Shown here: positions 29,044-37,490 of the stretch, in pieces
How the letters are laid out: every line of letters starts with the position of its first letter
Numbering within the stretch: position 1 is the first letter of the stretch
Source of the DNA: Candidatus Caenarcanales bacterium
GTDB taxonomy: Bacteria > Cyanobacteriota > Vampirovibrionia > LMEP-6097
Direction of reading: 5' to 3'
DNA length: 41,863 nucleotides
Assembly: GCA_947459525.1 (NCBI GenBank)
Contig: CANHDW010000006.1
Span: forward strand, 1 to 41,863
Made by a program: the position numbers and the translations under genes
Notes under the pieces: generated by a model
What the model was told of the DNA's origin: nothing
Databases searched by the model: none
Seen by the model: the letters and a program-made list of their open reading frames with translations, nothing else

Positions 29044-30207
29044 TTATTGGCGTGTAACTGTTTTAGAAACTGGTTCCTTGGAAATCATCCCCCAGAAAGC
29101 AGAAATAGTTTCATTAGCACCACAGAATAGTTGAGCAAGACTATCTTGGACTGGCGGAGGAACATATCTATTCAATAATTCACCAACAGAGACAAGTGTA
29201 TATGGGAATCCAACTTTAAAGTCATTACTTTTCATTACCTCTGCTAGTGCTTTCTCTGCCCCATACTTTTCTCTAGCTTCCTTATAAGCTTTATACATTA
29301 GCCATAAATCACCACCCACGCCGCTTAAATTTCTAACAAACCCTATAGACTTAGCTTTATTAGTACTAACTTCATCTCCAATAATACTTGAGCCGATTAG
29401 GGTAGAAGAAATGAGTCCAGTAGGGACTATAATTTTTAAAATATTCTCAATAGGGTCATCACCTTTTTTCAATTTACTAAATGAATCTCCTATACTATTT
29501 TTAAGCTCACGAAGAAAAAAATTAATATTCTCCCCTAGGGATTTAAAATTCTGAGCATCATATTTTTCCTTGCCTATAGCTAATTTCGCCATTTGTACAC
29601 CAGGAAAGAATCCAGAAGAAACACTGAAATTAGCTGGCTTGGACTGAAATAACTTAGCGACTAAAGAATAAATTCTCGAAACACCATCCATAAAATCATT
29701 CTTCACGAGGGAATTTATACCAGCTAAAGCATTCGGTAAAACAGTAATCGTCTTTGAATACCAAAGCGAGGCATTATAAGATAGTTTTTTTATCGCTGGA
29801 GGTAAGTTAGAACCTTCGACAAAACTATCTAAAAAATGTAATGCCGCGCCAATAGAAGAAATGATTACAGGTCTATAGCCCTTATTCAATCCATCTATCG
29901 CAGGTTTAAAAATTTTTTGAATAGTCTTAAAAAATTGATTTTCAGAAACTGCTACTTCTTTTTTATTCTCTAAATTTAGTTCATTATTAAGGGACTGTTG
30001 CGGAACTCCAATTTCGGCAACTGTGCCATTAAGGGTCTGCTGATCCTTAACCTCTGCCTGAGCTAAATTCTTCGCAAAAAGCTTAGAAGATGACGGAGAA
30101 ACGTCTTCTATTTTCTTTTCAGCAGCAGGCTTTATCTCAGGCTCAATAATGCCTAAAGAAGAATTTATACTTTGCTCTGGAGAGAGCGTATTTGTAATTA
30201 ATGCCAT
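29044..30207 (-). CDS. Lineage-specific hypothetical protein, paralog family member 1 (probable membrane-associated helical protein)
   Basis: 387 aa; WYSKTITVLPNALAGINSLVKNDFMDGVSRI and AKSIGFVRNLSGVGGDLWLM are shared with the 30442-31992 product. Confidence 0.65.
   Translation of the reverse strand: MALITNTLSPEQSINSSLGIIEPEIKPAAEKKIEDVSPSSSKLFAKNLAQAEVKDQQTLNGTVAEIGVPQQSLNNELNLENKKEVAVSENQFFKTIQKIFKPAIDGLNKGYRPVIISSIGAALHFLDSFVEGSNLPPAIKKLSYNASLWYSKTITVLPNALAGINSLVKNDFMDGVSRIYSLVAKLFQSKPANFSVSSGFFPGVQMAKLAIGKEKYDAQNFKSLGENINFFLRELKNSIGDSFSKLKKGDDPIENILKIIVPTGLISSTLIGSSIIGDEVSTNKAKSIGFVRNLSGVGGDLWLMYKAYKEAREKYGAEKALAEVMKSNDFKVGFPYTLVSVGELLNRYVPPPVQDSLAQLFCGANETISAFWGMISKEPVSKTVTRQ
29989..30018 (-). 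repeat. Partial dispersed-repeat copy inside paralog 1, in frame
   Basis: AAGGGACTGTTGCGGAACTCCAATTTCGGC; encodes AEIGVPQQSL on the minus strand. Confidence 0.7.
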
Positions 30208-30441
30208 TTAAGGTATAAAAATATAAGAACTAAAATAAAAAAAATTTACAGGATTCTTAATTAAAGAATCTCAAAAAGCCATTATCAGCTACACATTCGC
30301 TGTGCTGAAAAAATATTGGAATTAGTTGTGATTACCAACATTTGAAATACTTGTTATTATTGTAACATCATTTCGTATTTAATATTTACATTAAGACTCC
30401 AGTCAATGTGTTAATATATATTCACATCAACTCACATATTC

Positions 30442-31992
30442 GTGCTAAATATCACTTCCGACCAAGTTAGACTTCAAGAGCCTGTTGGACTAGTCAGTCA
30501 ACAAGTAGATAAACACGCTCATCACACAAAAACTGATTTAGCAAATCACAGCAACCCAAGTCCTGAAAACCAATTATCATCACAAAAAGGAATCCATGAT
30601 AATAAAGTACTTTCAAATAACACAGTTATCCATGAAACTGAAGAATTTCGCGACTTTCTGCACTCTTTTAAAGAGCTTTTAAACTCCTCGACCCCTGAGC
30701 AAAATATCAATATTGATATATTAAAGACTTTCCTCCAAGCTAGTGCTGGAATTATTACTGGTTCTCACTTAGAAAAATCCCATCAAGGATTAGATAAATT
30801 TACTGATGATGCTATAAAAAATTCTCTAACGAAAATAAATCTTGATATTCCGCACCAAGAATCCAAACTTAGCGTAAGAAATTCTTTCCAAGAATTAATT
30901 GAAGGCATTTACAGTAAAGCGCCTCAACTAATTATAAAAAATCAAGAAGACAGCACCTCAGACCTCCCAAAATATACTAATAAAACTTTTGAGACTATTT
31001 TTAATAAGATTAGACCTATTACAGATTTAATTACAAAAAAACAGATACCATTATCCGTATTCGGCTCAATCACACATGGCTTAGATGCATTAATTAGAGT
31101 TACAGGCTTCGGGAAAAACCACGAAAAACAAATCGGCGACCTGTCTATGTGGTGGTCAAAAGTAGTAAACCCCCTCGGTAACATTTTAATGGGAATAGAA
31201 TCATTAGCGAAAAATGATTTAATAGATGCCCTAACTAGGTTTTCAATGATCGAAAAATTTACGGTTAAAGAACCTGCTAATTTAGGAATTCCACTAGGGC
31301 TATTCCTCTCCCATAAAATGGCAGTAATGACGGCACAGAACACTGGCATTATCCCTAATGTACAAAAATCTTTCAAAAGCATGGGAGAATCAGTTAACTA
31401 TTATGCTAATTTTTATAAGAAATTTTTAGGGACTTTAACCAAACAGCTTAAAGAGAATGTAGGTGTAGCTAGAAAATTAGAAAACCTCGCTGTTCTCTAT
31501 AGCTATCCCGTATTAGCTATTTCTGGCATAATCGGTTCTCTTACGATTAAAGATCAACTTAATACTCCTTATGCAAGGTTAATTGGTTTTTTACGTAATT
31601 CGGCAGGTGGATTATGTGACATAACTTTCAGTGCACAAAGAATGCGCAAATTAACAGAAACGGCAAAAGAAAATCAGGAAGCGAAGCCAGAACTTAAAGA
31701 TTTCTTTAAAGATTATCAAATAAGCTTTATGTGGAAATATTTAGCAAATTCATTACTAGATTTAACTATGCGTATTTGGAATGATCCTAAAGCAGTAACA
31801 GTTCAATCACAGATATCTAACTCAATCTATGAAATAGCTAATGCTGAATCTGGTCAAGATCACGAAGAACCAAAATCTAAAATTCTAAAAGCTCCATTAA
31901 ATGCCGCAAATAATATAGTTCATTTTACTCAAAGACTCAAATCAATCAATGAAACAAGACAAGCCAACCACGTAGCAGCAAGCATAACATAA
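30442..31992 (+). CDS. Lineage-specific hypothetical protein, paralog family member 2
   Basis: 516 aa; MWWSKVVNPLGNILMGIESLAKNDLIDALTRF and ARLIGFLRNSAGGLCDITF match paralog 1. Start codon uncertain (GTG at 30442 in the track). Confidence 0.6.
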   Translation: MLNITSDQVRLQEPVGLVSQQVDKHAHHTKTDLANHSNPSPENQLSSQKGIHDNKVLSNNTVIHETEEFRDFLHSFKELLNSSTPEQNINIDILKTFLQASAGIITGSHLEKSHQGLDKFTDDAIKNSLTKINLDIPHQESKLSVRNSFQELIEGIYSKAPQLIIKNQEDSTSDLPKYTNKTFETIFNKIRPITDLITKKQIPLSVFGSITHGLDALIRVTGFGKNHEKQIGDLSMWWSKVVNPLGNILMGIESLAKNDLIDALTRFSMIEKFTVKEPANLGIPLGLFLSHKMAVMTAQNTGIIPNVQKSFKSMGESVNYYANFYKKFLGTLTKQLKENVGVARKLENLAVLYSYPVLAISGIIGSLTIKDQLNTPYARLIGFLRNSAGGLCDITFSAQRMRKLTETAKENQEAKPELKDFFKDYQISFMWKYLANSLLDLTMRIWNDPKAVTVQSQISNSIYEIANAESGQDHEEPKSKILKAPLNAANNIVHFTQRLKSINETRQANHVAASIT

Positions 31993-31998
31993 TAACGC

Positions 31999-33096
31999 AT
32001 GAATTTAAGCCTTGCCACGAAGCATAATCACATACTGAAATCTGATATTAAAAATCGGGTCGAAAATTCCACTTCATTAGAGCAGCAAAATCCTCATACA
32101 TCAATAGCACATGAGAATCACGAGAATAAGGAAAACGCAGAAAATGATATTACGCATCAATCTCTAGCTTCTAATCTGCATGCTCCTCAGCAGCCTCTTA
32201 ATCCACTTCTTCAGTTTTACCAAAACAACTCAGAATACCTAAATAAACTTGCGATGTCTGGTTCTTATGTAGGTATAGGCTTACACGGTCTAGCATCAGT
32301 GGCACCATTCTTAAAATCCCTTCCTAAGCCAGTTAGAGAGATGCCCCACAAATTAGCCACCTTCTATTCACGCTACCTGAGTGGCATTCCCATGGTAATA
32401 TTCTCTATCCCTCAATTTATCGCCAAAGATACTATTAAAGCTATCGGTCAAATTAGTGCTGCTGTCTCATTTCCTTTTATTAAAACCGTCGAAAATATGC
32501 CCGTAGGCTCTAGCCTTTTCTGTGGGATAAAAACTGCGATAGAAGCTATAGAAGAATATAAAGGTCCTAAGGTTAGCAGGAAATCCGATTCTTTATTACA
32601 TCAGATAGAAGAATTTACCTCTAATTACGGACGAATGTGGAAAGATTCTTTATCTAAACTATTATCAAACGAAAGTTCTCTTGAAGAAAAATTTAGACAT
32701 TTCTGTAATATCTCATTCTTACCTGGTTACTCTGGAGCTCAAGCCTTAGGAATGCTCTTTTGTAGAGAGCGTATCTCAGATAAAAATAGCTCTAAGATAA
32801 TAGACGGGATTGCAAGAGGAACTCGAACTGAACGTGGTATTCTAGGAGTCGTTACTGATATATTCTTGCTTGGTTCTAAAATAGCTGCATCTCGAACTGT
32901 TGGTATAACTTTTGCTGGTAGCAGCCTTCTTTCCTTAGCCACGCCTTGGGTAGATAAAATATTCAGTAAGCATCCAAAAGAAACTCAAGAGAAAATTCTT
33001 AATACTCTCGGTCAAACCTGCAAGGCTTTAGATGAATTGGGTAACGTACTCTGGTCTAAAATACCGAAAGAATCCAATTTAGCAGCAGTTTCTTAA
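31999..33096 (+). CDS. Lineage-specific hypothetical protein, paralog family member 3
   Basis: 365 aa; FYSRYLSGIPMVIFSIPQFIAKDTIKAIGQI aligns with the WYSK/WWSK motif; lies 7 nt downstream of paralog 2. Confidence 0.62.
   Translation: MNLSLATKHNHILKSDIKNRVENSTSLEQQNPHTSIAHENHENKENAENDITHQSLASNLHAPQQPLNPLLQFYQNNSEYLNKLAMSGSYVGIGLHGLASVAPFLKSLPKPVREMPHKLATFYSRYLSGIPMVIFSIPQFIAKDTIKAIGQISAAVSFPFIKTVENMPVGSSLFCGIKTAIEAIEEYKGPKVSRKSDSLLHQIEEFTSNYGRMWKDSLSKLLSNESSLEEKFRHFCNISFLPGYSGAQALGMLFCRERISDKNSSKIIDGIARGTRTERGILGVVTDIFLLGSKIAASRTVGITFAGSSLLSLATPWVDKIFSKHPKETQEKILNTLGQTCKALDELGNVLWSKIPKESNLAAVS
32110..32147 (+). repeat. Dispersed-repeat copy inside paralog 3, in frame
   Basis: CATGAGAATCACGAGAATAAGGAAAACGCAGAAAATG vs CATGAGGATCATGAGGACGACGAAAACGCAGAAATTG; encodes HENHENKENAEN. 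Confidence 0.7.
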
Positions 33097-33159
33097 AATT
33101 AGCTAAAAAATAAGCTTCTAGATATTTACAAAAAGAACCCCACTGATTATACTTGAGGC

Positions 33160-33420
33160 ATGATGAAAAAATTGATCAGTTCTTTAGTTGTTCTTGGTTT
33201 TGTATCTACTCCAGCCTTCGCTGATGGTGTTTACAAATCAAAGCCTACATGCAAAAATGGCAAGTGTAAAACTTGTGATTTTGGTTGTGGACTTTGGAAA
33301 GCTACTAAATTCACTCTTAAGCTTCCATTCAGAATCGTTACTTCAACAGGTAAAGGTGTCTATGATCTAATCGTTGATCAAGATTTCTCTGGATTTGAAG
33401 AAGGTTACGAATTAATCTAG
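33160..33420 (+). CDS. Small secreted Cys-containing protein
   Basis: MMKKLISSLVVLGFVSTPAFADG signal peptide; CKNGKCKTCDFGC cluster. Confidence 0.6.
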   Translation: MMKKLISSLVVLGFVSTPAFADGVYKSKPTCKNGKCKTCDFGCGLWKATKFTLKLPFRIVTSTGKGVYDLIVDQDFSGFEEGYELI

Positions 33421-33446
33421 TATAGTTTTACTGAACAATTAATATT

Positions 33447-34637
33447 ATGTTTCAAAGCTCGGATTTTCAGCGTTATGATGAATCCGAGCTTTGGATTTTT
33501 CATGACTATTATTTTAAAAATATTGGTTTAAAAGCATGGGATTCTGGTGCTATACCTTTTGCTGGTGCTACCAATTATAACGAAGCTCGTAAAAAAGCCT
33601 TACTTTTAACAGAGAATCTTCGTCTCTGTGGCCTAGAAAACTCAGATGACACCATAAAAATCCTTGAAATTGGTGCTGGCTCTGGAGCTTTTGCAGAGAA
33701 TTTTCTATTAGCTTTTGAAAATATCTGCCAGACTGAAAATTTAAATTTTCATAAACGCTTAAAATATTTTCTTACAGATTATTCTCAGTTTACTTTAGAT
33801 GAACTTCAAAGAAAAAAACGCCTAAAAGAATTTCCTAATATTATCTTCCAAAGCTATGATGTCTTAGAAAATATTCAAAGCAGCTCACTAAGTGCATCCA
33901 TTGGATCATTCCATTGCATTTTATCGACATATCTTTTAGATCAGCTTCCTTGCAGAGTTATAGCGAAGATAGACAATAAGTACAAAGAAAAATACATCAA
34001 GTTAATAATTCCAGAAAAATACCTCAATGATGAAAAGCTGCTAAATGAAAAGCTTTTAAAGAAAAAAAAATGGATTAAAAAAATAAAAAAAGTCTTTCAC
34101 TATGAAGAAATCGATGAGGAAGATGACATACCAGCTGAAGATTTCGAAATTCTTAAAACCTGTTTCAGAAAAACTAAAGAATCCACTATTATTTACTCTT
34201 ATGGAGCGAAATTGGCTCTTGAAAATTCTTTCAAATTACTGCATCCTAAAAACGGCTTAATTATAGCCTCCGATTTTAATGCCGCCGCCCGAGGCGGCGT
34301 CGACCTCTATGAGCCATGCTATTACGGAAATTCACTCGCTCAGCCAGTTAACTTTGATTTTCTTTATAAATCCTTCGCGAAACAACAAAAAGTCGTTCTC
34401 TTTGAAGATCCCATCAGACCTTTACATACTTTAATTATTTGTGCTGAAAATTTCGAACATCCATTAAGACTAGGTATCACTTATGAACGGGTTTTTAAAC
34501 AAAATATGATATTAAGAATGTTTTATCAGTTTCTTTTAGAAATCAAGCAAAGCATCCACATTCTTTTAATTATAAGCATCCTATACATAGGCTATTATAT
34601 TTTCAATCTATACGAGCAAAATTTTTCTGCCCCATAA
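33447..34637 (+). CDS. SAM-dependent methyltransferase (MidA-like), C-terminal transmembrane helix
   Basis: ILEIGAGSGAFAENFLLAFENI motif I; YFLTDYSQFTLDEL; C-terminal HILLIISILYIGYYIFNLYEQ. Confidence 0.7.
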   Translation: MFQSSDFQRYDESELWIFHDYYFKNIGLKAWDSGAIPFAGATNYNEARKKALLLTENLRLCGLENSDDTIKILEIGAGSGAFAENFLLAFENICQTENLNFHKRLKYFLTDYSQFTLDELQRKKRLKEFPNIIFQSYDVLENIQSSSLSASIGSFHCILSTYLLDQLPCRVIAKIDNKYKEKYIKLIIPEKYLNDEKLLNEKLLKKKKWIKKIKKVFHYEEIDEEDDIPAEDFEILKTCFRKTKESTIIYSYGAKLALENSFKLLHPKNGLIIASDFNAAARGGVDLYEPCYYGNSLAQPVNFDFLYKSFAKQQKVVLFEDPIRPLHTLIICAENFEHPLRLGITYERVFKQNMILRMFYQFLLEIKQSIHILLIISILYIGYYIFNLYEQNFSAP

Positions 34638-35436
34638 TATCTTCTAAAAAGACTTGGTGAGCTCCTCTTGCTTTCATATGCTTTATAAAACTATTTCTGA
34701 GTATAGAAGCTGATATTTTCTTTTCTATTCCAACTACTGCAGCCTTAGCCTGAATGCTGCGATAAACCTCTCTTGCACTAATACTGAAAAGGCGATTTAC
34801 TGATTTTAAATTATTATCATTAATGTATTTTTCTAATAAAAGTTTTACCGAGTCTATCATCGGCACTAATCTTGATTTAGAGGTAGAAGAACGATTTATA
34901 AAAATAAGCTCCTCCGTAAAAGAAATATCCTCTATCGTAAGCGTTAAAAGCTCATTTACCCTTAAACCACAGGAATACAGTAATTCTAAAAGTAGCGCAG
35001 TGCTCCCATCGTTAAAATGTTCGCAATCTTCAATTTCTGCGTTTTCGCCCGCCTCATTTTTGACTTTACTTAAAAGTAAATCTACTTCCTCTTCACTTAA
35101 AATTTCAGCTTTTTTATTGCGGTATTGCGTATCTCTAACTATTTGAGTAAAAGGGTCACGTGAGACTAAAGAATTTTCTTTCAGCCAATTCCACATTTTA
35201 TGCACTGCCGTTAATTTTCTATTAACAGCAGCCGTACTAGCACCAGATTTCCTTATTTCCTGAGAAAAATATTCTAAATTATCAGCACTCAAATCTATTA
35301 TCTTGAAATTTTCTCCAAGATTGGCTCTTACAAAGTTAGAAAAATCAATTAAATCTCTTTTATAAAGCCTGAGCGTATTGTAGCTAAGTCCACTAAAATT
35401 TTCTAAATAATCAAGAAACTCTACAACGACCTGCAT
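34603..35436 (-). CDS. XerC/XerD-like tyrosine recombinase, catalytically degenerate and C-terminally truncated
   Basis: VEFLDYLENFSGLSYNTLRLYKRDLIDFSNF, LLLELLYSCGLRVNELLTL, SKSRLVPM, SASILRNSFIKHMKARGAHQVFLEDIMGQ; ends before the Tyr position. Confidence 0.8.
   Translation of the reverse strand: MQVVVEFLDYLENFSGLSYNTLRLYKRDLIDFSNFVRANLGENFKIIDLSADNLEYFSQEIRKSGASTAAVNRKLTAVHKMWNWLKENSLVSRDPFTQIVRDTQYRNKKAEILSEEEVDLLLSKVKNEAGENAEIEDCEHFNDGSTALLLELLYSCGLRVNELLTLTIEDISFTEELIFINRSSTSKSRLVPMIDSVKLLLEKYINDNNLKSVNRLFSISAREVYRSIQAKAAVVGIEKKISASILRNSFIKHMKARGAHQVFLEDIMGQKNFARID
35019..35056 (-). repeat. Dispersed-repeat copy inside the xerC-like gene, in frame
   Basis: Reverse complement ATGAGGCGGGCGAAAACGCAGAAATTGAAGATTGCGAAC; GAAAACGCAGAAATTGAAGATTGCGA is identical to copy B. 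Confidence 0.85.
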
Positions 35437-35497
35437 ATTATAATTCTAAATGACATAGTCACTGAAACATAGATAAAGCTCAAGAAGATATTTTAAT

Positions 35498-36217
35498 ATG
35501 ACAGAGAAGAAGAAAATTTTCGCGGTTATCCCTGCTGGTGGCATGGGTAGCAGAATGAATAGTCGCAAACCTAAACAATTCCTCACCATATTTGATCAAC
35601 CGATATTAGCAGTGACTATCAGAGCCTTAGCAAATACTGGGTTATTCAGTAAATTTATTATCCCAAGTATAGATATCATAATGACTAAAAAATTAGTAGA
35701 ACAAAAATTACCCGATTTAGATATCAGCATAGTTAAAAGTGGGAAAACGCGCCAAATGAGTGTCCACAGTGGTTTAGATTTTATTAAAAGCCTAGATGAG
35801 CAGCCAGACTTAATCCTAGTGCATGATGCTGTTCGTGTATTAATCACGAAGGAGACTATAAATAAAGTAGTCGATAAAGCCATAAAGACAGGGGCCGCTA
35901 TAGCTAGTAACAGGATCTATGATACTTTAAAACTCAGCCAATCAGAAGCTGATGAAGATGTATTAATTAAAAAAAATATTTCTCGTGAAAACATGTGGCA
36001 GGCACAAACTCCACAAGTCTTTAAATCAGAGATAATACTCTCGGCTTACGATAAAGCAAAAATTGATCATTTTGAAGGTACTGACTCTGCGAGCCTTGTA
36101 GAAAGATTAGGAATCCCTATTCATTTAGTTGAGACTACTAGATTTAATTTTAAAATCACCACTCCAGAAGATTTAGAAATCGCAGAGATTATACTTTCTC
36201 ATAGGAAAGATAATTAA
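35498..36217 (+). CDS. ispD: 2-C-methyl-D-erythritol 4-phosphate cytidylyltransferase
   Basis: AVIPAGGMGSRMNSRKPKQFLTI, ILVHDAVRVLI, QAQTPQVFKSEII, FKITTPEDLEIAE. Confidence 0.93.
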   Translation: MTEKKKIFAVIPAGGMGSRMNSRKPKQFLTIFDQPILAVTIRALANTGLFSKFIIPSIDIIMTKKLVEQKLPDLDISIVKSGKTRQMSVHSGLDFIKSLDEQPDLILVHDAVRVLITKETINKVVDKAIKTGAAIASNRIYDTLKLSQSEADEDVLIKKNISRENMWQAQTPQVFKSEIILSAYDKAKIDHFEGTDSASLVERLGIPIHLVETTRFNFKITTPEDLEIAEIILSHRKDN

Positions 36218-36380
36218 TTAAGTGATGAAAAACGAAATTTTTCATCACTTAATTAAAGGGACTGCTCACAAACGTACAAGTTCAAGGCTGAGGAGGACGA
36301 ATGACCGCAGTGTACTCGAAGTACATGAGGATCATGAGGACGACGAAAACGCAGAAATTGAAGATTGCGAGCAGTCCCTT
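36214..36380 (+). repeat. Full-length dispersed repeat copy B: hairpin I (36214-36256) plus unit with inverted arms (36256-36380)
   Basis: 19-bp perfect stem TTAATTAAGTGATGAAAAA-CGAAA-TTTTTCATCACTTAATTAA; arms AAGGGACTGCTCaCAA / TTGcGAGCAGTCCCTT. Confidence 0.92.
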
Positions 36381-37428
36381 AAAATGGTGGATTGATTTTA
36401 AAGATCGGATCTAACCCTGGTATAGTAGCACCATCTATGATTTGGTTGATTTGCAAGCGCACCTGAGCTTTAAAATTCTGCTGCATAGGGTGACATTCTG
36501 GTCTGCAGCCAGATGGACAGAAACGCCCTCCCCAAGCATTACCTATAACTACCTCTGCCCCCATATTCCTTGCTGCAAGCTTCGCTGCATTATTAATAAC
36601 GTTACCCACGAAAACCACTTCATCATTAGGTTTTAAAGCAGCAGCACCCGTTTCTTTCTCTTGAGTTATAACCCAAATTAAAGTTCCATCATCGAATCTC
36701 TCAACAGAATTTTGTGCTAAGCCCCCACCTTTCCTACCGACATGGGCGATTTGTCTAAGGTTCCCAAATTTATCAATCTTCGATTCATTCAAAATATATG
36801 GGGCATTATTATCAAAACTACAATGCTTTATAGAGTTTACATGATTCTCTTCATCGTACTGAACGACCTGAGCAAAGAGGGACTGAAGTGATTTACGATG
36901 CGGATATACAGTAATAATCTGCCTAGTTTTTTTGATAATTTTATAATAAACTTTAAAATCCCTTTTATCTGGACGAGGAATATCCATCATCTGATTAAAA
37001 GCATAAGGACTCATATGTGAAAGCTGCTTCTGGAGTTTGCTTAGGCGATCTTTAGTCATCGGCACTATTGATAATTGAAAATTATTTTTTTCTAAAGTCT
37101 CTACATCTACCATCACCTCATAAGGCTGTAAATCACGAGAGGGCAGTAGTTCTAAATTAGTCTTAAACTCATCTACAGAATTATGCTGCGGAAAAACTCC
37201 AGCTCTTTTATCCGCGTCTGGCATGGCTAAGCTCACTTTACGAGCCTTGCCGTAACCTATCATCATAATCGTCTCACGAAAATTATCCTCACTTATACTT
37301 TTTTTTATATTTTTACTATTCTTGTAAGCAAAAGCCCCACCTACATAATTAAATGTATGTCTAAGATCCACATCTACTGGTTCTTTTTCTTCTTCGTCTT
37401 TTTTATCTGGTGGTTCTTTTTCGGTCAT
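36379..37428 (-). CDS. Hypothetical protein with C-terminal Cys motif
   Basis: 349 aa ORF, acidic N-terminus, GRFCPSGCRPECHP near the C-terminus; no family recognised. Confidence 0.6.
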   Translation of the reverse strand: MTEKEPPDKKDEEEKEPVDVDLRHTFNYVGGAFAYKNSKNIKKSISEDNFRETIMMIGYGKARKVSLAMPDADKRAGVFPQHNSVDEFKTNLELLPSRDLQPYEVMVDVETLEKNNFQLSIVPMTKDRLSKLQKQLSHMSPYAFNQMMDIPRPDKRDFKVYYKIIKKTRQIITVYPHRKSLQSLFAQVVQYDEENHVNSIKHCSFDNNAPYILNESKIDKFGNLRQIAHVGRKGGGLAQNSVERFDDGTLIWVITQEKETGAAALKPNDEVVFVGNVINNAAKLAARNMGAEVVIGNAWGGRFCPSGCRPECHPMQQNFKAQVRLQINQIIDGATIPGLDPIFKINPPF

Positions 37429-37490
37429 TATTCCAAGCTTTAAGAAAGATTATCTTTGATAGAATAGAAGTCTATACTTTCATTATAGCC

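Noticed and set aside
30942-31382. 146-aa minus-strand ORF
   Set aside because: Antisense to paralog 2, which shows homology to its neighbours; no recognisable domain.
34823-35146. 107-aa plus-strand ORF
   Set aside because: Antisense to the xerC-like gene, whose motifs are clear.
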